From Nostoc sp. NOS(2021) (GTDB lineage Bacteria; Cyanobacteriota; Cyanobacteriia; Cyanobacteriales; Nostocaceae), in assembly GCF_017115025.1 (NCBI RefSeq), contig NZ_JABXKM010000061.1:1-64000 (forward strand): 64,000 nucleotides of DNA, read 5' to 3'. Position 1 is the first letter of the stretch; every line of letters starts with the position of its first letter. Below, in pieces: positions 26,653 through 36,066 of this stretch. A model generated the notes under the pieces. It searched no databases. It worked only from the letters and a program-made list of their open reading frames with translations, and was not told the DNA's origin. The position numbers and the translations under genes are program-made.

Positions 26653-27300
26653 TCATCTTATTACAGGCACATCAACAGAACCTCCTACCTCCTTCAATGG
26701 CAAAGTACTAATACCGCGCACAAATAAATTTACACAAGTTTCCATGTAGCATTCACGACTGTAGCCTACTGTGGTAGGTATATCGCTAAAACGCAGCATA
26801 CCGTGAAGCAACATACCCGTGAAACTATCCACAGATGCTTTCAAATTTATATCTAAGGACACTGTGCCCTTCTCTTGACTCTTCTGCAAGTAAACAACCA
26901 GCTGTTCGCGCCGCGATTTGTCAGTTTCGTATAAGATCAGACGGGCGGCGTGGGGATGTCGCTTCGCTTCCCCAATAAATGTCCGAATCAGGTCTTCATG
27001 CTCCTCTATCATCTGGTTGCAAAGCCTTGCATAATTCTTGAGGTCAATGTATAGGTTTTGAGTCCACTCGTCGTGATGGACTAAAGCTTGGGCTTGTAAA
27101 GCGATCGCTTCGGTAATTACAGCAGCTAGTAGTTGCTCTTTATTCTGGAAATGACGAAATAAAGTTACCTCATTGACCGCAGCAACACGAGCAATTTCTC
27201 GCGTTGTGGCTCCGGTTAAACCTGCTGTTGCAAACACCTTAGTTGCTGACTTTATCAAGCGTGCACGAGTTTGTGCCGTCCTTGATGCTAAGTTTTCCAT
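26653..27300 (-). CDS. TetR/AcrR family transcriptional regulator
   Basis: The 215-residue product (ATG at 27300; a TTG at 27312 would add four residues) starts with a TetR helix-turn-helix (about 10-60: IKSATKVFATAGLTGATTREIARVA, then VTLFRHFQNKEQLLAAV). A ligand-binding helical domain follows, including EEHEDLIRTFIGEAKRHP. It lies 285 bp upstream of the efflux adaptor on the same strand. TetR regulators usually repress efflux genes and themselves. Two 15-bp direct repeats directly before the start are candidate operators. The inducer is unknown. Confidence 0.88.
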   Translation of the reverse strand: MENLASRTAQTRARLIKSATKVFATAGLTGATTREIARVAAVNEVTLFRHFQNKEQLLAAVITEAIALQAQALVHHDEWTQNLYIDLKNYARLCNQMIEEHEDLIRTFIGEAKRHPHAARLILYETDKSRREQLVVYLQKSQEKGTVSLDINLKASVDSFTGMLLHGMLRFSDIPTTVGYSRECYMETCVNLFVRGISTLPLKEVGGSVDVPVIR

Positions 27301-27749
27301 GAGCGTTTGCAAGCGCTTGCTTGCACATGTAAGTGCTTGCTTGCATTATAACCACACAGCAGAAAATAGTGGTATAAGTTACAGATGAGTTTATCGCTCT
27401 TGAGTAGTAGTGAGTACTGATCTTAGGGAAGAAATGCCTATGGAGCGATGCCTTCTCTACGAGACGCTTGTCTGCGACACGCTGCGCGTAGCTTGCTTCC
27501 AGGAAGTGGTACGCCAACGGCGGGCTACGCCTACGCTGATTAATTCAGCTCTATTAATCAAGGTTGCGAGTTTCATCAAGTTATCCTCACCAAGAACAAC
27601 GTGCAAGTCCCTTAGTGTTCTCTAGAGTCCTATTTTTGAGTAGTCTCAACTTCCTACACTCAGGTCATCCGATCGGTTGATTTTTAACTCACCCAAATGG
27701 GTGATTTAATTTTCCCTAATCAGGGTTTTGTTGTATGCCCCAATCCCCT
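27301..27749. other. Intergenic region with operator candidates and repeats
   Basis: The first 45 bp hold the TetR operator candidates. Around 27440-27540 lies a Nostoc-type repeat block (CTACGAGACGC, CTGCGCGTAGC, GGCGGGCTACGCC). A 16-bp palindrome TCACCCAAATGGGTGA at 27689-27704, followed by T-rich DNA, may act as a terminator. No gene was found. Confidence 0.5.
27309..27345. promoter_or_regulatory. Candidate TetR operator, two 15-bp direct repeats
   Basis: AAGCGCTTGCTTGCA (27311-27325) and AAGTGCTTGCTTGCA (27331-27345) differ at one base and are spaced 20 bp apart, about two helical turns. The first overlaps the 12-bp palindrome GCAAGCGCTTGC (27309-27320). The position just before the regulator start suggests autoregulation. 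Confidence 0.55.
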
Positions 27750-29039
27750 TCAACCATCCACAACTGATTTTTTAGAATCCAATTTTGGTAAAATACCCAC
27801 AGTTGATTTTCGGTTAGCAACAATATGAGAAAGCAGCCCTTCATACCGATCAAGTGCTTGCTCCAAGGAATAGTTTTCTTCGGCAAACTGTCTTCCTGTC
27901 TTACCTAGCCTCGCCCCTAGAGTAGGATTAGCATATAAATTATGCACCGCAGCGGCCATTGCATCGGGTGATTCTGGCTCAACAATTATCCCACCACCAC
28001 TGAGTTGGATTGCTTTAGCAGCAGTACCAGTAGCGGGAACTGAACCCACAATCGGGCTACCACTCGCCAACAGCAGTGGTATTTTTGAAGGCATATTGAA
28101 CGAAATCACATTCCGCTTTTGCACAATCAGCCCGATATCAGATGCTGCTAGCATTTCGGGTAGTTTTTCTCGCGGCTGCAATGGTAGCAGCAAAACATTA
28201 TCTGCTCCATTTAATAGACAATATTCCTGCAACCTTCGCAATGCTATTGATTCGCCAACAATGACAAAGACAATATCTCTGATATGACGTAAGCAAACTG
28301 CTGCTTCTATTACTGTCTCTAAACCTTGCGTTAGAGCAATGTTACCCGAATAAAGTACTACAAATTTCCCATCGAGTTGATGGCTAGATATCCAGGAGTT
28401 GGTCTCTTTCGGTAAGGGGCGAATGAAATTTACATTCACCCAATTGGGAATACAAACGATTTTATTAACAGGTACTCCCTTATTCACTAAATTCTCACGA
28501 AACCCATCGGTGATCACACTAATAGTGTGTGCAGTCCGATATGCAAATTTCTCTAGGGCTGCAAGAGTTCGGATCATCCACTTATTTTTTAATAGCCCAA
28601 TACGCACGGCAGCTTCTGGGAGAATATCTTGCACATTCAGAACTACTGGGCAGTTGTATAACCAACCAAATATTGTTGCTGGTAACGTACCTAGTAGAGG
28701 CGGAATTGTTAAGATAATCACATCTGGACGTTCGCCTTTAAAGACTTGGGGTAAGCTCGTGAAAACAAAGCTCAACTCCAATAAAAGCCGATCCACGAGG
28801 TTTGGTTTAGACTGAATCCGCAGGTAACTTCGTTGAATGGTGACGCCATTTTTTTGTTCAGTAACGTACCATTTACCCCGATATCCATCGTAAATCTGAC
28901 GCTGAGGATAGTTGGGCATTCCGGTAATCACCCGCACTTTATGACCTCGCTTTACTAGTCCTTCGGCCAATTCAGTCATTAAGGGAGCAATTCCAATCGG
29001 CTCTGGATGATAGTTGTAGGAATAGATCAGAATGTGCAT
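27750..29039 (-). CDS. Glycosyltransferase family 4 (WcaI-like)
   Basis: The 429-residue protein has a GT-B glycosyltransferase 4 layout. The N-terminal domain starts ILIYSYNYHPEPIGIAPLMTELAEGLVKRGHKV and contains VRVITGMPNYP, resembling colanic-acid WcaI-type enzymes. The C-terminal nucleotide-sugar domain (about 220-400) contains VVLYSGNIALTQGLETVIEAA and the PSKIPLLLASGSPI / VEPESPDAMAAA donor-binding region. It probably transfers a sugar in exopolysaccharide or lipopolysaccharide synthesis. A membrane-associated stretch (TIPPLLGTLPATIFGWLYNCPVV) is likely peripheral. It is a single gene without polysaccharide neighbours in this window, so the product is unknown. Confidence 0.88.
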   Translation of the reverse strand: MHILIYSYNYHPEPIGIAPLMTELAEGLVKRGHKVRVITGMPNYPQRQIYDGYRGKWYVTEQKNGVTIQRSYLRIQSKPNLVDRLLLELSFVFTSLPQVFKGERPDVIILTIPPLLGTLPATIFGWLYNCPVVLNVQDILPEAAVRIGLLKNKWMIRTLAALEKFAYRTAHTISVITDGFRENLVNKGVPVNKIVCIPNWVNVNFIRPLPKETNSWISSHQLDGKFVVLYSGNIALTQGLETVIEAAVCLRHIRDIVFVIVGESIALRRLQEYCLLNGADNVLLLPLQPREKLPEMLAASDIGLIVQKRNVISFNMPSKIPLLLASGSPIVGSVPATGTAAKAIQLSGGGIIVEPESPDAMAAAVHNLYANPTLGARLGKTGRQFAEENYSLEQALDRYEGLLSHIVANRKSTVGILPKLDSKKSVVDG

Positions 29040-29753
29040 GAGCTATTTATAATTATAAATTTTGTGAATACAGCCTGAGATGAGCGGATTTACTGCTAAT
29101 TTCAGTAGGCGCTCTATTTTTATTGTTTAATTTAGGTTGTGAGTCGGTGATGATTTTTTAAATCACAATTGCAAGCAAGACTGTTTAGGACTTTTATCGA
29201 TGGATTTTAATACAGCACAATTCAGAATTCAGGAGTCAGAATTCAGAAGTAAAACAGGCTTTGTGCCTGGCTTTGAGACTTGGGTTGTGTACTTCACTTT
29301 CCTTGAAATCTGCTGTAGTTGTTAATTATTAGTTATCAATTACCAGTGTTTACTGATAATTGGTAATTGATTTAAGTTTATTATCATACGCATGATAAGT
29401 TTTCACTAATTTAAATCAGAATCTAATATTTAAATTTACACTTAGGCGATTGTAGCATTATATTTAATCTTGTGTATCAAACCTACATTCCACCTTGTAA
29501 AGTGGCACATGAAGTATTTTTAACCAAGTGATCAGGATTGGATTCAATATTATTACTGGAACAACCTATTTTGGTAAAAAATGCATACCATGATTAATTT
29601 TTACAGTGCGTAAGTCCAATCATTGCGATCACTCGAATACTTGTGTTAAAAAGTATTTGAGCGATCGCAAACCGATAAGGTTGAATGATCAACTCGCCAG
29701 TTCACTGAACTATAAACTAAATTTGGCTACCTCTGACTAGGAAGCCCTACTTT
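29040..29753. other. AT-rich intergenic region with palindromes
   Basis: About 710 bp without a gene. It contains a common repeat around 29218-29260 (CAGAATTCAGGAGTCAGAATTC), an inverted repeat AATTACCA/TGGTAATT near 29337-29367 and the palindrome TTATCAT-ACGC-ATGATAA at 29381-29398. A HIP1-like site (GAGCGATCGC) lies near 29660. The promoter of the glycosyltransferase gene is expected close to 29050-29100. Confidence 0.5.
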
Positions 29754-30344
29754 CTAGCAAGAGGCTTGCTTTTTCTTCAGAGTTGAACCTACACCCAACA
29801 TCCCAAATGCCAGTACACCCAAGATAGAAGCAGGTTCAGGGACTTGGGCTAAGTGAATAGAGCCAGAATTTTGATCTACTAGTGTTGACGTTCCCTGTTG
29901 ATTGACATCCTGACGTAATACCAAAGAGTCGCCAACCGTTCCCTGAAAGAAATATTCTCCGATTACACCCGTCCCTCCTCCTACATCAAAGGGGCCAAAC
30001 AATTTCTGAGTGGAAGTATCAAAGTTGAAAGTGAAGAAATCAGATTGTGACACTCCACCACTAACGGTGTTATAAGTTCCCAGAGAATTATTAGATGGGT
30101 CTAAGAAGGAGACATTCAAGGATTGTAAAAATTTGGTCGCTCCACTACCACTTTCTGAAATAATTGTCGGTGCTGTAGCCGCGTCGTAGCTGAATGAACC
30201 TACTGCTGAATAACCGGCATTACCTAGCCAGTTAAAGTTTAAATCAATAGCTTGAGCTGGGTTGTTAGCACCAGTAGCAATCGCAACACTAAGAGCAGTA
30301 CTGGTTGCTGCGATCACAGCGATTTTGGTAAAAATATTTTTCAT
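29754..30344 (-). CDS. PEP-CTERM sorting domain protein
   Basis: The 196-residue secreted protein begins MKNIFTKIAVIAATSTALS, preceded by GGAG eight bases upstream; a longer frame from 30371 is less likely. It has a signal peptide cut near the AQA of NPAQAIDL. A beta-rich middle part follows, then the C-terminal sorting signal: VPEPASILG, a hydrophobic helix (VLAFGMLGVGS) and a basic tail (LKKKQASC). PEP-CTERM proteins are processed by exosortase and end up on the surface or in exopolysaccharide. Its own function is unknown. Confidence 0.87.
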   Translation of the reverse strand: MKNIFTKIAVIAATSTALSVAIATGANNPAQAIDLNFNWLGNAGYSAVGSFSYDAATAPTIISESGSGATKFLQSLNVSFLDPSNNSLGTYNTVSGGVSQSDFFTFNFDTSTQKLFGPFDVGGGTGVIGEYFFQGTVGDSLVLRQDVNQQGTSTLVDQNSGSIHLAQVPEPASILGVLAFGMLGVGSTLKKKQASC

Positions 30345-30622
30345 TGTTCTAACTCCAAAATTCATTGACATGATGCAGATATCAATGCATCAAACATCAC
30401 TCAGCTTACGATAGAAATATGTATAAGTAAATACTGCATGAAACTACGGTAGCAAATGTAAAAAATCAATGAAGAGAAACACTTTTTTGTGAAGTTTTGG
30501 AGAAAATGCCAAATCTATCTAACAATCCAAAGATGTATCTGGTAAGGCTGACTAAAAATCACGAGCGATCGCCAGATAATAACTGATAAAGTTGAGCTAC
30601 GCAAAGTTGAAAACAGTGTCCT

Positions 30623-32776
30623 ATGCCTGGGTTTCTATTAGAAGTTGGTACAGAAGAACTACCTGCAAGTTTTCTCAGTGATGCTTTAGTGCAATGGCAG
30701 GAACGCATTCCCCAAAGCCTGGAAGCAAACAGCCTCAAGGGCGAAAGTGTCCAAGTGTACGGTACTCCCCGGCGGCTGGCGGTAGTAATTAAAGGTCTAC
30801 CATCTCAGCAACCAAACCGAGAAGAAGAAATTAAAGGGCCCCCCGCCCAAGCCGCCTTTAAAGATGGTCAGCCGACAGCAGCAGCAGCAGGCTTTGCTAA
30901 AAAGCAAGGTGTGGAAGTGGATGCGCTGTTTATTCGCCCCACTGACAAAGGGGAATTTGTATTTGTGCAAAAAAGAATTTCCGGTCGTCCTGTAGCGGAA
31001 ATTTTGACAGAACTTGTTCCCCAGTGGATTTGGGGTTTGGAAGGTAAGCGGTTGATGCGTTGGGGAAATGGGGATGCGAGGTTTTCCCGACCAATTCGCT
31101 GGCTAGTAGCTTTGTTAGATGAGACGGTGCTACCTCTAGAATTAGTTAATGGTTCTAAAACGATTCAGAGCGATCGCATTTCCCAAGGTCATCGTGTCTT
31201 GCATCCTAAACCTGTGACAATTGCTCAAGCTACTGATTATGTTACCGCCCTCAAGTCTGCTTATGTCACCGTTGACCCAGAAGAACGGGCATATGAGATT
31301 GAAAAGCAAGTAAATGCAGTAGCACAGAATTTAGGCGGGTATACAGTAATTTACCCCGATTTGTTAGCGGAAGTAACCAACCTTGTAGAATATCCTTCCA
31401 CGGTTGTCGGTAAATTTGAACCAGAATTTTTGGAATTACCAACTGAGGTAATTACTGAAGTCATGGTTACTCATCAGCGTTATTTCCCTGTATTTAAACC
31501 AAATAGTTTTGAGCAAGAATTATTGCCCAATTTCATCACTATTTCTAACGGTGATCCTCAGAAGTCAGATATTGTTGCCGTCGGGAATGAAAGGGTAATT
31601 CGTGCCAGATTAGCTGATGGCAGATTTTTCTATGAAGCTGATTTAACTAAGCCTTTAGAAAGCTTTTTACCCCAATTAGAAAAAGTCACTTTCCAAGAAG
31701 AATTGGGTTCTTTGCGTGCGAAGGTAGATAGAGTAGTTAAAATTGCCGAGCAAATTAGCAGCCAATTAGAATTAGAGGAAAATCAAAGCCAAAGAATCCA
31801 ACGCGCTGCTTTATTATGTAAAGCAGATTTGGTTACACAAATGGTCTATGAATTCCCAGAATTACAAGGGATTATGGGAGAAAAATATGCCTTAGCCAGT
31901 GGTGAAGATGCCGAAGTAGCAAAAGCTATTTTTCAACATTATTTGCCAACAGGAGCCGGTGACATTTTACCTGGAACACTCACGGGTCAAATTGTCGGTT
32001 TGGCAGATAGATTAGATACCTTGGTGAGTATCTTTGGTTTAGGTTTAATTCCCTCTGGTTCCTCTGATCCTTTTGCCTTGCGCCGTGCTGCTAATGCTGT
32101 AGTTAAAATTGTTTGGTTTGATAATTTACCGATAAATTTAGATGATTTATTGACGCAAATAGCAACAGATTTTGCAGCAACATATCACAAAGATCAGGCA
32201 TCATTAACCGCAGCATTACAAGAGTTTTTCTTACAACGCATCCGCACTTTACTGCAAGAAGAAAAGCAGATTGATTACGATTTGGTAAATGCAGTTTTGG
32301 GAGAAAATGACGCGGAATACACAGAACGGACGTTAAAGGATTTATTAGATGTACGCGATCGCGCCTTATACTTACAACAAATCCGTAACGACAGTACCTT
32401 AGATAACATCTACGAAACCGTTAACCGTTCCACACGATTAGCCGCCCAAGGTGATTTGGATACAAAACAGCTAGAACCCACAACCGTAGTGCGTCAAGAA
32501 TTATTTCAAAAGCCCTCTGAGATCGCTTTGTATAATGCCCTAATCGAATCAGTACCCCAAACTCAAGCAGCACAGCAGACACGAAATTATCAACTGTTAG
32601 TAGCAGCACTAACAAAAATTGCTCCGACAGTTAGTAACTTCTTTGATGGCCCAGATAGTGTTTTAGTTATGGACTCCGATCCAGAAGTCAAGCGTAATCG
32701 ATTACACTTACTGGGATTAGTTCGCAATCATGCCCGTGTTTTAGCTGACTTTGGGGCGATCGTCAAAAATCTGTAG
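30623..32776 (+). CDS. glyS: Glycyl-tRNA synthetase beta subunit
   Basis: The 717-residue protein is a full-length beta subunit of the tetrameric bacterial glycyl-tRNA synthetase. It opens with the family signature [14 protein letters not shown], followed by YGTPRRLAV and [20 protein letters not shown]. The C-terminal part holds the HD-like domain ([38 protein letters not shown]) and the anticodon-binding region ending in [17 protein letters not shown]. It charges tRNA-Gly together with GlyQ, which is not in this window. The next gene, murD, starts 83 bp downstream on the same strand. Confidence 0.97.
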   Translation: MPGFLLEVGTEELPASFLSDALVQWQERIPQSLEANSLKGESVQVYGTPRRLAVVIKGLPSQQPNREEEIKGPPAQAAFKDGQPTAAAAGFAKKQGVEVDALFIRPTDKGEFVFVQKRISGRPVAEILTELVPQWIWGLEGKRLMRWGNGDARFSRPIRWLVALLDETVLPLELVNGSKTIQSDRISQGHRVLHPKPVTIAQATDYVTALKSAYVTVDPEERAYEIEKQVNAVAQNLGGYTVIYPDLLAEVTNLVEYPSTVVGKFEPEFLELPTEVITEVMVTHQRYFPVFKPNSFEQELLPNFITISNGDPQKSDIVAVGNERVIRARLADGRFFYEADLTKPLESFLPQLEKVTFQEELGSLRAKVDRVVKIAEQISSQLELEENQSQRIQRAALLCKADLVTQMVYEFPELQGIMGEKYALASGEDAEVAKAIFQHYLPTGAGDILPGTLTGQIVGLADRLDTLVSIFGLGLIPSGSSDPFALRRAANAVVKIVWFDNLPINLDDLLTQIATDFAATYHKDQASLTAALQEFFLQRIRTLLQEEKQIDYDLVNAVLGENDAEYTERTLKDLLDVRDRALYLQQIRNDSTLDNIYETVNRSTRLAAQGDLDTKQLEPTTVVRQELFQKPSEIALYNALIESVPQTQAAQQTRNYQLLVAALTKIAPTVSNFFDGPDSVLVMDSDPEVKRNRLHLLGLVRNHARVLADFGAIVKNL

Positions 32777-32859
32777 CGTAGGTTAACAAAAACTTGTGTA
32801 ATTTTTGCCAATAAACGCTAATATGGGACTGCTTAACCAGGGACACTCTGCTGCAATCT

Positions 32860-34326
32860 ATGCCTAGAGCTTCTGTGATTGGATTGGGAAAGTCCGGTGT
32901 TGCTGCGGCGAGATTGTTGAAACGGGAAGGTTGGGAGGTAGAGCTGAGTGATGGCAACACCTCCGAAACCCTCCTACTACAACAACAAGAACTCGCTGCC
33001 GAGCAAATAACCGTTAAACTAGGCCAATCCCTAGAATTGAATGGTGCTAATTTACCGCAATTAATAGTAGTTAGTCCTGGTGTGCCTTGGGATATTCCCG
33101 TATTAGTTGAGGCACGCCAATTAGGTATTGAAACCATTGGGGAAATGGAACTCGCTTGGCGAAATTTGCGCTCGCTACCTTGGGTAGGAATTACTGGTAC
33201 TAACGGCAAAACTACTACCACAGCTTTAATTGCTGCCATTTTCCAAGCAGCAGAATTAGATGCACCCGCCTGCGGTAATATTGGCTACGCCGCCTGTGAA
33301 GTTGCCCTATCTCAGGGGGCAGGGGGAGCAGAAGAAAAATTTGATAACTCCTCACTCTTAACTCCTAACTCTTCACTCGATTGGGTGATTGCGGAAATTA
33401 GCAGTTATCAAATAGAATCTTCTGTCTCTCTTGCTCCTCGTATTGGTGTTTGGACGACTTTCACACCGGATCATCTTAGTCGCCATCAGACTTTAGAGAA
33501 CTATTACAACATCAAAGCCAAGTTATTACGTCAGTCTGAGTTGCAAGTGTTCAATGGCGATGATGCCTACTTGAGCAAGTTAGGATTAAGTGCTTGGCCT
33601 GAAGCCTATTGGACAAGTGTGAAAGGAAAAGATTTTCTGATTAGCGAAAAAGGCTTTTACATCGAAGACGACTGGGTTGTGGAAAAGTTGAGTGCAACCT
33701 CTGCACCAGAAGCGATTGTGAAAGTATCTACTTTGCAGATGGTGGGAGAACATAATCAGCAAAATCTCTTGATGGCAGTAGCAACGGCACGATTAGCGGG
33801 AATTAATTGCGATGCGATCGCGCGTGCAATTCGGGAATTTCCTGGCGTTGCCCATCGTTTGGAACATATCTGCACTTGGAAAGGTATTGATTTCATTAAC
33901 GATAGCAAAGCTACCAACTATGATGCTGCTGAAGTTGGTTTAGCATCCGTTAACAGTCCAGCGATTTTAATTGCTGGTGGAGAAGCTAAAGCAGGTGATG
34001 ATACTGCTTGGCTAGCACAAATTCACTCTCAAGCTGCTGCTGTGTTATTGATTGGCTCTGCTGCTCCTGCATTTGCCAAACGTCTCCAAGAGGTAGGGTA
34101 TCATTCTTACTATATTGTGGAAACGATGGAGAGGGCAGTTCCCATGTCGGCGGAATTAGCTAAGGAGTATCAAGCGTCTGTGGTGTTGCTATCCCCGGCT
34201 TGTGCGAGTTTCGACCAGTACCCGAATTTTGAGGTGCGGGGCGATCGTTTCCGTCAGTTGTGCCTTGCTTGGGCAAAAGCAGAGAAGCTTCAATACAACT
34301 CGATTCTTTCATCCCCTCTGCCTTAG
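32860..34326 (+). CDS. murD: UDP-N-acetylmuramoylalanine--D-glutamate ligase MurD
   Basis: The 488-residue enzyme adds D-glutamate to UDP-MurNAc-L-Ala in the cytoplasmic stage of peptidoglycan synthesis. Visible marks are the N-terminal Rossmann segment [15 protein letters not shown], the ATP-binding loop [40 protein letters not shown] and the C-terminal [17 protein letters not shown]. MurD is normally about 450-460 residues. The excess includes an insert [20 protein letters not shown] near residue 152, encoded by an intergenic-type repeat (33313-33380) that entered in frame between VALSQ and LDWVIAEI. All catalytic motifs are intact. Confidence 0.96.
   Translation: MPRASVIGLGKSGVAAARLLKREGWEVELSDGNTSETLLLQQQELAAEQITVKLGQSLELNGANLPQLIVVSPGVPWDIPVLVEARQLGIETIGEMELAWRNLRSLPWVGITGTNGKTTTTALIAAIFQAAELDAPACGNIGYAACEVALSQGAGGAEEKFDNSSLLTPNSSLDWVIAEISSYQIESSVSLAPRIGVWTTFTPDHLSRHQTLENYYNIKAKLLRQSELQVFNGDDAYLSKLGLSAWPEAYWTSVKGKDFLISEKGFYIEDDWVVEKLSATSAPEAIVKVSTLQMVGEHNQQNLLMAVATARLAGINCDAIARAIREFPGVAHRLEHICTWKGIDFINDSKATNYDAAEVGLASVNSPAILIAGGEAKAGDDTAWLAQIHSQAAAVLLIGSAAPAFAKRLQEVGYHSYYIVETMERAVPMSAELAKEYQASVVLLSPACASFDQYPNFEVRGDRFRQLCLAWAKAEKLQYNSILSSPLP
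33313..33380. repeat. Intergenic-type repeat inside murD
   Basis: CAGGGGGCAGGGGGAGCAG is followed by heptads of the CTCCTAA/ACTCTTA type (ACTCTTAACTCCTAACTCTT). The same heptad class occurs between genes at 47531-47573. It adds about 23 codons to murD without a stop. Confidence 0.7.
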
Positions 34327-34327
34327 C

Positions 34328-34364
34328 TCATTCACTGTGTAGCTGCAAGTCACACAGTGAATGA
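34328..34364 (+). terminator. Stem-loop after murD
   Basis: A perfect 13-bp stem TCATTCACTGTGT / ACACAGTGAATGA (34328-34340 and 34352-34364) with an 11-base loop starts two bases after the murD stop. No long T-run follows, so it may be a terminator or an mRNA-stabilising hairpin. Confidence 0.55.
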
Positions 34365-34453
34365 ATCATGTAAAATTATTAACAATTTTTGTATTTGGTA
34401 GCAAATAGCTGTATTCTACACAACTGATAATACTGTGCAGCTAGGAGAGATTT

Positions 34454-34867
34454 ATGAAATTAAAAATGGTCGCCACTTGGCAATATGCAAAGAAAAATTT
34501 TGTTTTCCCAAGAAATATTATATTTTTTGGGTTGGCACTTTTACTGATTTTAGGTTTTAGTACGATTGTAAACTTCACACCATTGGCTCAACCTGCCGTA
34601 GCTCAAGTGGCGCCAATCTCAACCACTATTCCACGTTATGCGGTAACTGCTGAATTTGGTAGAGATAGACCAGGTAGCGATTACTATTCTTTTACGATTT
34701 CAGCATACGCTTCAATTTGCCAGGAGGCTTGTATTAATGATACCGGCTGTATTGCTTATACCTATGTTCGACCAGGGCCACAAGGTCCTAGTGCTGTTTG
34801 TTATTTAAAATCTGTAGCCCCAGCATCTAACCCAAATGACTGCTGTGTATCCGGTGTGAAATTGTAA
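34454..34867 (+). CDS. PAN/Apple domain-containing exported protein
   Basis: The 137-residue protein has a long N-terminal hydrophobic signal or anchor (IIFFGLALLLILGFSTIVNF, about 24-43, with AQPAVAQV as possible cleavage region). A small PAN/Apple domain (about 58-137) follows with the expected cysteines in SICQEACINDTGCIAYTYV, VCYLKSV and the C-terminal DCCVSGVKL. PAN domains bind protein or carbohydrate ligands outside the cytoplasm. The ATG is preceded by AGGAGA. It is a single gene; no partner is evident. Confidence 0.8.
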   Translation: MKLKMVATWQYAKKNFVFPRNIIFFGLALLLILGFSTIVNFTPLAQPAVAQVAPISTTIPRYAVTAEFGRDRPGSDYYSFTISAYASICQEACINDTGCIAYTYVRPGPQGPSAVCYLKSVAPASNPNDCCVSGVKL

Positions 34868-34994
34868 GTTAAAAGTGCAGTGCGATCGCATCATCACATA
34901 GACTTAAATATTCTAGAAGGATTGTTTAGCCCTAATTTAGTGGTTTCCGATAATTATGTTTTGCTGTAGTTTGCAACTTCAACCCCATGAGCAA

Positions 34995-35400
34995 TGCTTG
35001 TAGGTTTAGGAATAGTTGACACTCCCCGCCATAAATGGACGGGGATTCTTGGTTCAATGAGACCACTTAAACTAGGTTCCTTGCGTTACCTAGCCCAGAG
35101 GTGGGACTCTCCCCAAGCCTTAACTTTCCGAGTGCCCCTCGGTAGTTGCATTGCTGAGGCAGTGCGTTGGGCGGCTATGCCGACTTAAAGCAACTGCCGT
35201 GCAAGTCCTGTTTAGTTTGAAACAAATAGTCTCAAAATTCTGAGTCGTCTAGCTCCTATAAATCTTTTACCTACTGCTAGGAGGAAACTAGAACAATGCA
35301 GTAGAACCGCATAGATTTAATTGTCAAGGTTCAGTGCTTTGTCTTTCGACGGCTAGGTTTTTTAAGTGGTTGATTACCTTTCCACTATAATTAGTGTAGC
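34995..35400 (-). mobile_element. Decayed IS605-type element end without tnpB
   Basis: Read on the minus strand, the segment ends in GAATCCCCGTCC-ATTTATG-GCGGGGAGTGTC, the hairpin-plus-tail form common at right ends of cyanobacterial IS200/IS605 elements (about 35013-35055). Next to it is a GC-rich, structured-looking 170-bp stretch (35056-35220) that could be a guide-RNA-like scaffold. No tnpA or tnpB frame remains. The outer limits are uncertain. Confidence 0.45.
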
Positions 35401-35415
35401 ACATTGGTACACTAA
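35395..35415 (+). promoter_or_regulatory. Dyad upstream of small RHH gene
   Basis: TAGTGTA and TACACTA form a 7-bp inverted repeat with a 9-bp centre immediately before the ATG of the ribbon-helix-helix gene. This is the expected position for an autoregulatory operator of such a protein. Confidence 0.45.
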
Positions 35416-35574
35416 ATGCTTGAAAAACAGTTGCACATTAGACTTTCCCAAGATGAGATGAAAGCCCTTGAGCGATATGCAAAAAAAGCAAAGCGAACCA
35501 AAACAGATATTATCAGGGAGTTTCTTCGATCATTAATAGAACAAAAGCCGATCGCGCGAACGACGGGGCTTTAA
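35416..35574 (+). CDS. Small ribbon-helix-helix (CopG-like) protein
   Basis: The frame is 52 codons long (too short for many gene finders). It opens MLEKQLHIRLSQDEMKALE, a beta strand followed by a helix, then a second helix KRTKTDIIREFLRSLIEQ, the standard ribbon-helix-helix pattern of CopG/Arc-type repressors and antitoxins. A dyad precedes the ATG. It may be the accessory DNA-binding protein of the decayed IS605-type element or an orphan antitoxin. Its last 42 bp overlap the 3' end of the convergent hicB-like gene. Confidence 0.6.
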   Translation: MLEKQLHIRLSQDEMKALERYAKKAKRTKTDIIREFLRSLIEQKPIARTTGL

Positions 35575-35751
35575 ACCCATTAATTCCGGTAAACCATCTT
35601 CTAGCATTCCTTCTAGATGAAATTCAATAGCTTCTGTAATCATCTGCTTGACTTCTTCTAAAGTTTTACCCACAGCTACACAACCTGGTAAATCAGGGAC
35701 ATAAGCGCCGTAGCTAGTTTCTCCCTTTTCAATCACAACTGTATAACGCAT
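35533..35751 (-). CDS. HicB-family antitoxin-like protein
   Basis: The 72-residue protein matches the HicB partial RNase H-like fold: MRYTVVIEKGETSYGAYVPDLPGCVAVGKTLEEVKQMITEAIEFHLEGM. The C-terminus (PRRSRDRLLFY) is atypical, lacks a DNA-binding domain and overlaps the convergent RHH gene. Its ATG overlaps the stop of an upstream fragment resembling the C-terminus of HicA (TAATG), the normal arrangement of a hicAB operon. Since HicA lacks its catalytic part here, the antitoxin is probably an orphan. Confidence 0.8.
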   Translation of the reverse strand: MRYTVVIEKGETSYGAYVPDLPGCVAVGKTLEEVKQMITEAIEFHLEGMLEDGLPELMGLKPRRSRDRLLFY

Positions 35752-35855
35752 TAGTCTTCCTCCAATTGAGCTTGTCTCCAGATATTTTTAAGAGTACCAA
35801 TTGACACATCAAGATTTAGCTTACCAGATACTATTACAGTAGTGGGTTTGAGCAT
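35751..35855 (-). pseudogene. HicA toxin remnant (C-terminal part)
   Basis: A 34-codon fragment (MLKPTTVIVSGKLNLDVSIG, then TLKNIWRQAQLEED) resembles the C-terminal half of HicA/YcfA mRNA interferases, where a basic strand leads to the GTLxxIxRQA helix. The N-terminal part with the catalytic His is missing. The frame ends in TAATG, overlapping the hicB-like start by one base as in intact operons. Confidence 0.55.
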
Positions 35856-35910
35856 TGCTAAGTAGATGGATAAAAATATTTCTCATGAATCGAGCTGCTC
35901 AAAATGAAAT

Positions 35911-36000
35911 AGACATCTCCGAAAAAGAATGTAGAGACGTAGCACTGCTACGTCTCTACAAGGGTTCTGGTTAACGCATATTTAATTTCTGGAGATGTCT
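35911..36000. mobile_element. 90-bp MITE-like element with inner hairpin
   Basis: AGACATCTCC (35911-35920) and GGAGATGTCT (35991-36000) are exact inverted ends. Inside, GTAGAGACGTAG (35931-35942) pairs with CTACGTCTCTAC (35948-35959). A related GAGACGTAGCACTGCTAAGTCTC hairpin occurs at about 17158-17181 next to coaR. Confidence 0.6.
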
Positions 36001-36066
36001 AATGCTAAAGTTAATAATCAAGCTTTTCCAGAGCTACATTTCCCTTCTGACAGATAAAATTTATAT

